Source: Hymenolepis diminuta (taxonomy: Eukaryota; Platyhelminthes; Cestoda; Cyclophyllidea; Hymenolepididae). From it: 64,000 nucleotides of DNA. The translations under genes were made by a program, and so were the position numbers. Under the pieces are notes generated by a model. It was not told where the DNA came from. It saw only the letters and a list, made by a program, of their open reading frames with translations, and did not search any database. How positions within the stretch are numbered: position 1 is the stretch's first letter; each line of letters begins with the position of its first letter. The stretch lies in assembly GCA_900708905.1 (NCBI GenBank), contig CAADRB010000003.1, positions 2,139,292 through 2,203,291 of the forward strand. Direction: 5' to 3'. Below, in pieces: positions 55,701 through 64,000 of this stretch.

Positions 55701-58057
55701 GCTTTTATGATAAACTCGCACCTCTCTTGTTAACCAGATTTAACCAGGGTGATTTGACCACCTACATCTTCAGGTATGCCACCAGTACATTTTTTATGAG
55801 AAACCCGTACTCTGACACTTTCACCACTCCAGGGGAGATTTTACAAATAACTATTATTGGAAGACTTAATTTTACTAAATCTGTCATTGCTTGCTCTTAT
55901 TTGGTGGAATTAAATTATTAAATATTAAGCTATTAAACCATTAAATAAAACTTTCCAAGTCCATTGTGGAAAGAGTTAGCAACACTTGATATGGATAGAG
56001 GAAGGGTATCCACGTAACACTCAAGAGTAACACTCTGCAAACAACCATTCCATCAATGCCACCCACATCAGTAGATGTAAATTAATAAACATCGATCTCG
56101 TGACCTCTGACATCGTAAACGTACACATTGACCACCGCACTACTGGTACACTAGAATTCGATAACTATTTCAAAATCCAATGGTCTAAAATGTTGTATAA
56201 TGGTTATCCTAGTTAAGTAAATTATCTTATTGATAAATATGATTGACTTTTGTTCAAGTGCTCATTCTAGTGGGACTCATATTTTGAGAACTGAACCGCA
56301 TAAATGGTTTTATAAAATCGTATAATATAATCCACGGCAAGACAAAAAAAAGGCATTATTTTTAATCGCGGAAAGCGACTGATATTGGGAAATAGTAAAT
56401 AGTTCAATAAGGTATAAAGGTGATGGGATCAATAACACGTTGAAACTAAAGTTCGGGTGACAAAAAAGCTTACTTCATTTGATTTGTAGATTCGGGTTGT
56501 ACAGTGTTCACTTAACATGAAGTTGAATGCTTGACCAGAGCTCATTCAAGGTGTATTCTAGCTTGGTTTTACCTTAACGTGAAGTTTATTCCACTTAAAT
56601 TTCGGGTCTTGCTGTGTTTCCCTTACTGGTATCTGTACTAACGTAATTCCAAACTGTTAAGGGATATTTAATCGAAATACAAAAATATGGTTTTCATTTT
56701 GTACGTTTTGGTCTCTGATGTTTGCATGTTATTTCAGTTCCACCTACTACACTAATGTCACGCTCCAAGGTCGTCTAAATGCACGTACCATCCGTGTCAG
56801 GTGATTTTGTCAGTAGGTTATAAAACAAACGAATAGAATGCTATACATAGCGTTGGGCTGCTTCCATTAACGTGTTTCTAGGCTATTTGTGATCCCATTT
56901 TTTATGATTTGAAGTTAATGGCGCTTTGTGGCTGGTTAATGTTTGAACATTGCGCTTGGCGCCAATGCGTACGCATTCTCAACTAATTAAATCCTATTAT
57001 TACACATTTTGTGGGTGAAATAGCTACCTTCTCTTAAGTGATTGTATTAAGAACGATTCATGTCACTAATTTCACTGTGTTTTCAAGAGGGTCGATTTAT
57101 GCGGACTCGAATACCACAATTTCAACCCACATTCCCAATAAAAAAATTAATAATAATGATCCATTTCATTCTCGGAAATGCGATATATTGCTATTTTTAA
57201 AAAAGAACGCTCTTAAATCTGACCATTTATTATACTGTATCTGGGATTAAGACTAGCAAATTTATATGCACTGTCGTTATTATTTCGGATATGGACTACA
57301 TGTCAATGCGGTTGTCTATATTAAAGAGATTGTAGTTCATACAATAACTCATATTCTACTCATTCTAAAAATCACGCAATGACTCACACAGGTTAAGTCC
57401 GGCCAGTCTCTCTAAGCGTATTTTATTTTGGCTGTTTCTCACTACTCCGGTTGTCTTCGTTCAGTATTGACGTCTTTCTCTTACCTGCTAATTCCTCCTA
57501 CTCTTTTCTCTAATTCATTTTCACTTGCCTTATATACGCGTAGTCTCGTTGGGTAAGGACTATGATAGTTTTGGAAGAGTATTTCTAAGCCTAATTTGGT
57601 CAAGCTCTTAAAGTGGCTTTACAGACTGGGTTAGATCTACTATAGGGTTTGTTACTCAAGGTACGTGGAGAATTGGGCTTTTATAAGCTCTGTAGTAAGC
57701 ATGATTTTTCATTCCCTTAATTGCTTTCTTTCCCATTTAGATGTTAATGTTGAGGCGCTGTTACTGCACATATCAAATTACTGGTCGGTCTTCATGGGCT
57801 ATGGTTTGCCTCTGGGCTTCTTGGTGACGCTTACCAGCAATTGGTACTTTACTGGCGATCTCCTCGTATCCTTTCTCTATCCCATTCTTGTAATTGGAGC
57901 CTTCCAAATCTCTTGGTCAAAGGCTCTGGACCCCAAGCATCGTGTCTCTCCATGCCTTCGTGATCTGGCTGTGATGTCTATGAAACCCGCCCTCTTTATC
58001 ACAAATAACCTTGTTTCTATTACCACCTCTATTGGTTTGAGTTTTATATTTCCCTAA
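43719..58057 (+). CDS. EI24: EI24/EPG-4-like ER membrane autophagy protein, six exons
   Basis: Predicted 360-residue multi-pass ER membrane protein related to etoposide-induced 2.4 (EI24; EPG-4 in nematodes), a factor in basal autophagy. Exons: 43719-44027, 46508-46559, 47327-47439, 53259-53432, 55487-55604, 57741-58057; every junction is GT/AG and in frame. The N-terminal GLRECL segment matches the GI(K/R)DS region of the family. Hydrophobic segments lie in exons 1-2 (WIWFINLLVIL...), 3 (FIWSFLLIQWPLWALGY), 4 (end), 5 and 6. The strongest family match is NYW...GYGLPLGFLVTL followed by LLVSFLYPILVIGAFQI in exon 6, which aligns without gaps to the human NWP...GFGLPLAFL block. Human EI24 has 340 residues. 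Exon 4 carries a Ser/Asn-rich hydrophilic loop. The C-terminal tail is shorter than in human. The last three introns are long and rich in repeats. Confidence 0.88.
44381..44590 (+). repeat. tRNA-derived SINE copy with intact box B
   Basis: Head: GGTAGCGCAGTGGTCAGCGT (box A) and GGGTTCGACGCCCATCGGTA, which contains a perfect GGTTCGANNCC box B. Body: GAAATGGCCAACTAAACTGG, TCTGGCTAATAAAGGAGCTG. There is no pairing acceptor stem, so this is a SINE, not a working tRNA. It lies 0.35 kb into EI24 intron 1 in sense orientation. Confidence 0.8.
45485..45570 (-). repeat. tRNA-derived SINE fragment in EI24 intron 1
   Basis: Reversed: GGAGGTCATGAGATCGATGC followed by GATGACTAACCGCACTAG. These match the second half of the head and the start of the body. 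Confidence 0.55.
46111..46300 (+). repeat. tRNA-derived SINE copy in EI24 intron 1
   Basis: Box A in GGTATCTCAGTGGTTGACGA, box B in GGGTTCAATACCCGGTGAGC, body GAAATAGCCAACCACACTTG and TCTGGCTGATAAAGAGGGTG. Confidence 0.8.
46560..47326 (+). other. EI24 intron 2
   Basis: Donor GTAAGT, acceptor TTTGTAG. No repeat or gene recognised. An open frame at 46702-46917 is unsupported. Confidence 0.75.
48040..48125 (-). repeat. Dispersed repeat, copy 3 (inverted)
   Basis: CTTACTTCATTTGATTTTTG followed by CGGGTTGTACAATGTTTACT and TTCAAAATTCGAATTTC is the reverse complement of the block at about 49195-49305 and 24880-24985. Confidence 0.55.
49185..49305 (+). repeat. Dispersed repeat, copy 2
   Basis: Contains GTGGACGATTTATGAAATTC, TTTTGGAACGTGAATAGC, TACTGCACAATTTGAATCC and AAAAATCAAATGAAGTAAA; matches the copy at 24830-24985. 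Located in EI24 intron 3, about 1.1 kb from the inverted copy 3. Confidence 0.55.
51060..51165 (-). repeat. tRNA-derived SINE fragment in EI24 intron 3
   Basis: Reversed: CATGGTAAAAGCGTACGTCT, GACAAGCCGGAGATTAAGAG and body GATGGCCAACCACACTGGTT. Confidence 0.6.
52770..52860 (+). repeat. SINE 3' body fragment in EI24 intron 3
   Basis: GAATTCGAGTTTATCATCAG, GCTCAATGATGACACC and CTAATCCAAG match the 3' half of the copies at 13.8 and 53.9 kb. No tRNA-like head. Confidence 0.5.
53877..54090 (+). repeat. tRNA-derived SINE copy in EI24 intron 4
   Basis: Head GGTCGGGTGATTAACGTGCT and GTCATGAGTCTAATGCTCAT, body AAATGGCCAACCACACCAGT, TTTGGCTAATAGAGGGGCTG and GAATTCGAGTTCCTCACCAG. Box B is mutated. Confidence 0.75.
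54600..54810 (+). repeat. Repeat family F, copy 2
   Basis: Second copy of the left-edge repeat, located in EI24 intron 4. An upstream open frame (54434-54706) overlaps it and could be coding remnant of the parent element, but shows no known domain. Confidence 0.6.
56050..56160 (-). repeat. tRNA-derived SINE fragment in EI24 intron 5
   Basis: Reversed: GTGCGGTGGTCAATGTGTAC, GATGTCAGAGGTCACGAGAT and CGATGTTTATTAAT, a recognisable head followed by a decayed body. Confidence 0.6.
56465..56525 (-). repeat. Dispersed repeat, copy 4 (short, inverted)
   Basis: CTTACTTCATTTGATTTGTAG and CGGGTTGTACAGTGTTCACT match copy 3; the rest is lost. Confidence 0.5.
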
Positions 58058-58092
58058 GTGTGGTGATCGAAACTTCTAATCATGTCGGTGTA

Positions 58093-58098
58093 AATAAA
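58093..58098 (+). promoter_or_regulatory. Polyadenylation signal AATAAA of EI24
   Basis: A canonical AATAAA lies 36 bp after the EI24 stop codon, on the coding strand, at the expected place for a short 3' UTR. Confidence 0.6.
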
Positions 58099-58878
58099 AA
58101 ATACTGTCATATTAAAAAATCGGGTCCTCTGTTATTTATTTGCAGTCAAGTAACTTAGTCATATTTGTAACTTTAATATTGATAAAATCTAAATTCTTCT
58201 GGTAATGATGGTCGGACATTGAACTTCTTTTGCTGAGATTGGTCGTAGGAAATTTAGAATTTATATTATCTCCCATATTTCATGATCGTGGGTTAATTAT
58301 GGGTGGTGTAATTGAGTCAGTCGATAGAAACTCGGGAAAATTCGTATTACCAGTAAAATCATAAATGGATATTATTAAAGGCGCTTTTTGTGCAGTTACT
58401 CAATTTAACTGATGGGCAGTAAGGGTATTTGGAATATAATTAGGGTATCTTCTTCACTTGTGCACTTGGATGGGATTATGGAATATACTAAACTAGTATT
58501 TTACAATCGATTTGAATGATTTTGTACTTTCTCAAAATAGCAAAAGGGGAAAATTTCCAAACATGTAAGGGGGAAGAGATAGTCCATTTTTAAGAAGGAG
58601 TAGAAGCAGTAAGACTGAGAAGTTAGAGAATCATGTAAACTGTACTCCAACTGGGCTCAAGTGCTTTTTAAGTCTAATCGGGGTTGACTCACTTTCATCT
58701 GGTTACATGCGATTTTGCATCTATTCATTTTCCGTATAAACTTGATAAGTGGATTGTTTAACATAGCTGAATTTTATTCGAATTTTTACCATTCAGAGTG
58801 AAAAGAGCTGACAAAAGCATCTTACCTAGAAGATAACAACTGTGGTAATTTGAATTATTGAGTTTCGGTATATCAAGC

Positions 58879-59135
58879 AGCCAGAAGGATTATCATTTTC
58901 CCAGTTCCAAATATTTCTTCTATAAACAACAGGGTAGTTTCCTTCTTAATTTCTCTACTGATAAATGACACTTTGTAATTATGCCTATTCATATAAGCCG
59001 ATACCGATTGAGATTGAGTTCCGTTAGTACACGCGTGCCTGCTGCTGTGGTTTATTGGCTTCTGTGTTAAGTTGCTATATCACCGAGTTTTCTATGAGTT
59101 TACTGTCAGGACTTCTAGTTTGTTACGTTATAACA
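58879..59135 (+). repeat. Degraded LTR copy of the gypsy family
   Basis: Matches the 29970-30248 LTR with many differences and some missing bases (shared blocks: CCAAATATTTCTTCTAT, GTACACGCGTG, GTTACGTTATAACA). The flanking five bases do not match, so the target duplication is lost or the ends are eroded. The oldest of the three copies by appearance. Confidence 0.75.
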
Positions 59136-62100
59136 CACACCTTCCTTTATCGTGAAATATTTAAACGCGTACGGTAGCTCTTATTTAAAAGAGAATGCAA
59201 ACGGAAGAAAGAAATTACGGAATCAGACTTCATTTTACTATTCTTATTCCATTTAGTATACTTGAATGGACTCCGTTTCTGCACTTTTATAGGAAGTAAA
59301 TGACTAGCCTGACAGATACCGTCTGCGCCCATTCAGGATTTATATAAATTTTAACACTTCATATCAAAATTTATTTTACTTATTATTGTGCCATTTTTCC
59401 GTCAGATTTGAACAACAGTCTTTGTTTTCACATTTCCTGCATTACCATATCCCAAAAGTAGGAGATTAGGTCGATTTTTCTGAGATGCTATCAGGCATTC
59501 CAGTGTTATCAGCTTCAAGTCTGAGACTTTCTATTTATACTTTCGTTTGTCAGTATCAGTTAGTCTTTGTTTGCTAATAATATGCAGTTCCTGCTATCCT
59601 GTATACATGTCTCTTAAGTTGTGGTAAATTGTGTTACTTGAATAAACAGACTTGAGACGATTGAAAGCTTTTAATTGAGGAACAGTAATAAAAGAGACTA
59701 ACGAAGAGTTGCGAGCTTGTAATCCTGAAATCGATTAGGGTGTTACAATTGTCCTAGCAATGGTATCACATTGACGTTGTAGGGGCGTGATTTTGAAGTA
59801 CCTAAAAAGGGGTACACATAGTTGTGGATTGTAGACAACCTAATCGAATTAAGCTAACTTAGTGGTCGACAATATCGATTCAAATTGACTCTGTATCTTG
59901 TTAAACAAAATCGGTGGCTGATAATATTGAGTGTCCAGTGCGATGTAAGTTAAGGTCAGCCTGATTTGGTCAAAAGAATAAAGGGATTTCACATGTCGTG
60001 AGAGAAGGGTCAATCTGACTCACAGCAAGAGTCTACAGGAAATTAGATCAGCTGAACCATGAATGATGAACATTTCGTAAATAATTGATTTACGATTGAA
60101 ATGAATTAAGTAATTTTAATGAAGAATTAATTAAAGTTGAAATTAAATCGGCATAATGAAGTAGATACATCAATATTACTTGGATCAATGTTCGTGTATC
60201 TGTTAGTGGCTATGAAGTTATTCTACATGATGAGATTCACAACTTTTCTTTAATTCCTTTGCACGTGTCGCAAACATGTACATGGATATGGGCATACCAT
60301 ATTCAAATTTTCAAGCAAAGAATAACTCTTACAGTTGTCATGAATTAAAAAGAATGAATATAAAAATAATAAGAGAGTGTGGTGTAAGCGGATGTTTATC
60401 AGAACTCCCTCAACTGTGGTAAGAATTGGGAAGTAGTTGTGCGCGATCTAAATATGGTTTTGTTATCTAATGTAGTATAGTTAGGTTAAGATTGAACGAA
60501 AAGTTATAAAGGCCCTAAAGTAAGAAACATAGAAGGGTAGGCTAAAACCATTAAAGAGTACAAGAGTGAGAAGAAGCAATCTTCTTCCTCCTTCTCCACC
60601 AGCATGAGATTGTAACAGAGTATATCTCGGGTTAGTCGTTGATTGGCGCACCGGGTTATGCTTTTCTGCTGAAATTGTCGAGGTTTTTAAATTATCCAAC
60701 TTGGTGGCTTGCAGTTGACGAAAATGGTAGGCTATCAAAGAAAACTACGAATTCCTCAAATGATTTCTAAATAGAAAAGGAAACATATCGAGTTAAGACA
60801 TGTATGAATCTCTACACTTACAATCGCAATATAATCCAACCAGCATACCGGAGAGAAGACAAGAGATTTAGGGAGATCCCTGTATTAATGCTTGCGCATA
60901 TCAGCCTATGTAGAAACGACTCTGGATTCTGACAACTTTTAACAACATTTGGAAGTCAACAGCTTTAGAAGGCATTTACGACTTCGAATGTGATCATTTT
61001 AACATTTGGTAACGCTACAACATTGCATGAATAATAAAACGAAAAGCCTGCAGTTAGTTAAGTTAAAGGGACTTTGAAATGTTAATTGATGAAAATAGAA
61101 TTAAGAAGGAAATTGGAGACTTAAGCAAAGATGAGCACCAATTTCCTATGTTTTGCTCTCTGCATTTTATATGGGATTTTCGTGTGAGAACTAGTAATAT
61201 AACTTGACCTAAATCCCAGGTTTGAACTTCGCATTAATCCTTAAGAATTAAGACAATATCAGACTCTTTAATAATCATACATTTGTATTATATATAAAGT
61301 TGAAGACTCTTATGGAGAAAATACGATTTCCAGAAATCTCAGCCTTTGCTTTCGTCTTTGCATATGAAAGTTTCGAAGTTTGCTTCCAAATAAGCGCAAG
61401 CATTCAATTAGTCTACAGCTGTTTTTATGTTTTCTTTTTTCCTTCCTCTATTCATTCCTTTTATTATTGGCAAATAAATGGATTACATTCGTTAATTATA
61501 TTGCAATTTATGCATTTCTAAAAATAAAAAAACGTTTTCTAACTGACAGGCCATCGAGTTGCCAATTGAAGATACTTCTATATTTGGCCTGGATTTTAAT
61601 TTCGTCCATATTTATTTAAATCCATATCGGGCATTTTAATTTTCCATGGGACACTGTTAAAATCACAACTTGTCCCAAGTCTAACAGGACTCAACTTGGA
61701 TAGATGAAAGGTAACCTGCAGCTAGTCTTATGGAAAACCCACATTCAACCACTGGACGTGCACCGGTGGGTATTGGTCTGCTTATCCGTGATTTGTTAAA
61801 TATGCAGTTGACCACTGCCTCCCAAACGTTTTTGCAACCTTGTTTGGAATTTTTATCTAAACGCGGTCTGAAAAAGTAGAATTCACTTGATATCAAAATA
61901 AAAAAATAATAATCAATTATTAATAAAATACAGATGTTCGAAGAAATTATTAAAATTACGCAGTATCAGCATGACTGGTATTAGTTCATATGAGAATTAA
62001 TGAAACATTAGTCATCGAATAAGAGAGAAATGTGATGATTTTTCATTCCGTCTCCCTAATAATTGGTTTAAAGAGAATATAGTGTTTGATAAAGCAGAAT

Positions 62101-62244
62101 AAATGTTGGTCAATACTGCCTAACTATACGTCGGAGAAGGTTGTGGTTAATTGAAAATTGTATGAAAACAGAAAGAGAACGTGTTATTTTTGGGAATCAC
62201 TACACCATCAGAACAATATTTCTCAATAGACATTTGATGAGAAA
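59136..62244. other. No gene recognised between the degraded LTR and the gypsy element
   Basis: About 3.1 kb. Open frames at 60481-60738 and 61300-61619 are unsupported. No repeat shared with the rest of the window was noticed. Confidence 0.55.
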
Positions 62245-62249
62245 CTTAC

Positions 62250-62544
62250 TGCTATAACGTAACCAACTGGGAGTTCTGGTATTGATCTCGCAGAGCCAAC
62301 AATCTAGAAAACTCGATAATGTAGCAACTTAACACGGAAGCTAATAATCCACGGCAGATAAGAAGGCACGTTATAGTCAACACGCGTGTATTAACGAAAC
62401 TCACACTCAATCGGTATCGGCTTAAACAAATACGAATAATTATCAAGTGTCTTTTATCGGTGAGGAAATAAAGAAAGAAAATACATTTTTGTTCATAGAA
62501 GAAATATTGGAAGCGGGGGAAAATAATTATCGTTTCTTCTAACA
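62250..62544 (-). repeat. 3' LTR of the gypsy element
   Basis: Minus strand begins TGTTAGAAGAAACG and ends GTTATAGCA, bounded by TG and CA. It is preceded by the polypurine run TTGAAGGGAGA and followed by GTAAG. Related to the solo LTR at 29970-30248 and the degraded copy at 58879-59135. Confidence 0.85.
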
Positions 62545-62557
62545 TCTCCCTTCAAGA
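62545..62557 (-). other. Polypurine tract of the gypsy element
   Basis: The minus strand reads TCTTGAAGGGAGA directly before the LTR start TGTTAG. This is the position and composition of the plus-strand primer site of LTR retrotransposons. Confidence 0.65.
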
Positions 62558-62589
62558 CCAATCATCCATAGGTCTTCGAGGACGGATCG

Positions 62590-63690
62590 ATCTGGAGACG
62601 CGAAGGTTTCCATCTTGTTCGAGCTGTACGCGATGAAACCGTAATCTGATCTTTAATCTGAGATCTAGGTGGAGGAACATGAGTAAGATTAAATGTATCA
62701 AGCAATGAGTACAAAGAAAGATAATGCTTATCAGAAGTGGGTTCCGCCAGTCTTCGTCGGATTTGATTATGGTGGCGGACCCACGTGTCCTTACCAACCT
62801 CAACATTATAAATCATACTCCCATGCCTTTTTTTGATAATCGTAACTGTCCACTGGCGACCCAGTCGATAATCACGAGCATAAAATGGAGCGTTAACAGC
62901 AAATCCGTTTTTTTTCTCCCTTTTCCCGTCCGGCCGGGTTTTCTTCGGTAGCGTCGCTGCGTGCACCGTTCTCCACTTTCGACTCATTAACACCCCGACC
63001 GGGGATTTCTCTCCTATCGCAGGATGCGAGGTTGATCTGTATCCCAGTAGGAAATCCGTAGTGCTTCTTCCATAGTTCCCTCTCCTTTCGCTTTTTGTAA
63101 GTCCTCTTGAGCGTGTCGACGAATCTTTCTGCCTGTCCATTCGATTGCGGGTGGTACGGAGGGATCCTGATATGTTCAATTAATCGTTGTTAGCAGAATT
63201 CCTTATAATTGACCGACGAAAATTGTGTTCCATTGTCAGAAACTAGAGTTTTAGGCAACCCGTGCGTCGAGAAAATTCGATCCAGTGCTCCAATCGTTGT
63301 GCCACTTGTCGCCACGGTTAATGGTACTACTTCTGGCCATTTAGAATATGAATTAACAACAACTAAATGGGTAATATTACTTACCGGGCCTGCGAAATCG
63401 ACATATAGCCTGGTCCACGGGGTTTCCGTTTGTGGCCATATTACCGGATCTTGGCGAATGGGGTTCTTTGCCACTTGTTGTGGGACCGCATCTTTCTCCG
63501 TTTCCTTTCGTATTTCCTCTGGTGATGTCGGAGTGTTTCGAACCGACTCCGCCAGTATGTGTTGTACATCTCTTTCAAACGACACGGATTCAATCACAGC
63601 TTCTTCGTTTTCTGCACGCTGATTTTCGATGAGACGAGACAGACCATCAACTTGGCCGAGATCCTCCGTTCTCCGATACTCTTCTTCTAT
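62590..63690 (-). pseudogene. gypsy RNase H tail and integrase, interrupted
   Basis: Starts with EYRRTEDLGQVDGLSRL (about 63680-63630), a typical end of the RNase H region, then a frame at 63597-63190 with the integrase catalytic segments LYVDFAGP (first Asp) and VSDNGTQFSS (second Asp). A stop at 63190 follows KEFC. Past it, IRIPPYHPQSNGQAERF (about 63180-63130) supplies the catalytic Glu region. A later frame (to about 62670) has the GPY/F-like RLGRQWTVTIIKKRHGSMIYNV. At about 63471 the text jumps from KDAVPQQV to AKNPIRQ, skipping the HHCC zinc-binding part found in relatives. Confidence 0.85.
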
Positions 63691-63739
63691 TCTTGCATGT
63701 GGGCTGGTTACACTTTATACTTTCTGCTCGAGGACATTG

Positions 63740-63974
63740 AACATGTCTATCCAATCCAACTCGATGAGTTAATGTCTTGATCAGCCACATAACATACAGT
63801 TGCGACGCTTTTGCCTTTGAAGGTCGCCTCACATTTCGTCGCGCCCGACAGTTGCACTGCATCGCCTGAGGCACTAGATGCTTTAAAGGGAGCTTTATCT
63901 AGCTTGGGGAGACCAAGAGATTTCCACGCCTCAGCTGAAACTATGGTGATGTCTGATCCAGTGTCAACCTGCAA
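63740..63974 (-). pseudogene. gypsy retropepsin (aspartic protease) fragment
   Basis: The frame contains QVDTGSDITIVS, the D-T-G active-site motif of retroviral-type aspartic proteases, then CYVADQDIN. A one-base shift near 63745 gives LDWIDMFNVLEQKV, the usual end of this domain in the family, followed by a stop. The N-terminus continues past the window edge. Confidence 0.85.
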
Positions 63975-64000
63975 CTCAATATGCCTTCCGTTAATGCAAA

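Larger units (their letters stand above)
55605..57740 (+). other. EI24 intron 5
   Basis: Donor GTATGT, acceptor CCATTTAG. Contains an antisense SINE copy (about 56050-56160) and a short inverted copy of the dispersed repeat seen near 48.1 and 49.2 kb (about 56465-56525). No missing exon: the protein aligns without a gap across this junction. Confidence 0.75.
62250..64000 (-). mobile_element. Ty3/gypsy retrotransposon, 3' part, internally deleted, cut by window edge
   Basis: Reading leftward: retropepsin (63974 to about 63740), a short RNase H/linker remnant (about 63690-63600), integrase core (63597-63190 and on to about 62600), a polypurine tract (62545-62557), then a 295-bp 3' LTR (62544-62250) starting TGTTAG and ending TTATAGCA. 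A normal pol has reverse transcriptase and RNase H between protease and integrase. Here only a few tens of bases separate the protease end from the RNase H tail, so the RT core is missing. The integrase zinc-binding segment is also missing. gag and the 5' LTR lie outside the window. Confidence 0.85.

Noticed and set aside
55505..55921. 138-codon frame taken as a single gene
   Set aside because: Only its first part is coding: the EI24 exon ends at the GTATGT donor at 55605 and the continuation is intron read-through.
63209..63622. 137-codon plus-strand open frame
   Set aside because: It is the antisense shadow of the gypsy integrase frame on the minus strand.

Overview
The window is AT-rich, intron-bearing, gene-poor metazoan DNA. 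I see three protein-coding genes, each conserved between the worm or fly level and human: a Rab8/Rab10-type small GTPase on the minus strand (21082-27019, six exons), NDOR1 diflavin reductase on the plus strand (37536-43515, two exons) and an EI24/EPG-4-like ER membrane autophagy protein on the plus strand (43719-58057, six exons). The gene structures were built by hand from reading-frame continuity, GT/AG sites and family alignment recalled from memory. No bacterial-type operons, CRISPR arrays, rRNA or functional tRNA genes were seen. A 35-bp intron, decayed RTE-like LINEs, Ty3/gypsy and mariner elements and a tRNA-derived SINE family suggest a parasitic flatworm (cestode or trematode). That host call is an inference, not a proof.

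Layout. 1-21 kb: no host gene recognised; old transposable-element debris, including an RTE-like LINE relic (4.4-6.06 kb), a gypsy integrase relic split by a complete-ended mariner (8.84-10.55 kb), a repeat pair near 8.2 and 12.8 kb, and SINE fragments. 21-27 kb: the Rab gene, with introns from 35 bp to about 3 kb. 27-37.5 kb: the space between the divergent Rab and NDOR1 genes, with a cluster of three related repeats (28.4-29.74 kb), a solo gypsy LTR with target-site duplication (29970-30248), and a duplicated repeat, one copy of which is interrupted by another element (34.43-35.52 kb). 37.5-58.1 kb: NDOR1 and EI24 in the same orientation, only 203 bp apart, with several SINE copies in their introns. 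58.1-64 kb: a degraded LTR, then the 3' part of a gypsy retrotransposon on the minus strand that has lost its reverse transcriptase/RNase H core and the integrase zinc-binding region.

The three genes do not form one pathway: the Rab acts in vesicle traffic, NDOR1 in cytosolic iron-sulfur assembly and EI24 in ER/autophagy. The close NDOR1-EI24 spacing, with a possible acceptor AG 7-8 nt before each start codon, makes a trans-spliced pair worth testing. I did not find a clearly new biological system. The most informative features are the nested mobile elements, the internally deleted gypsy element and the candidate two-gene transcription unit.
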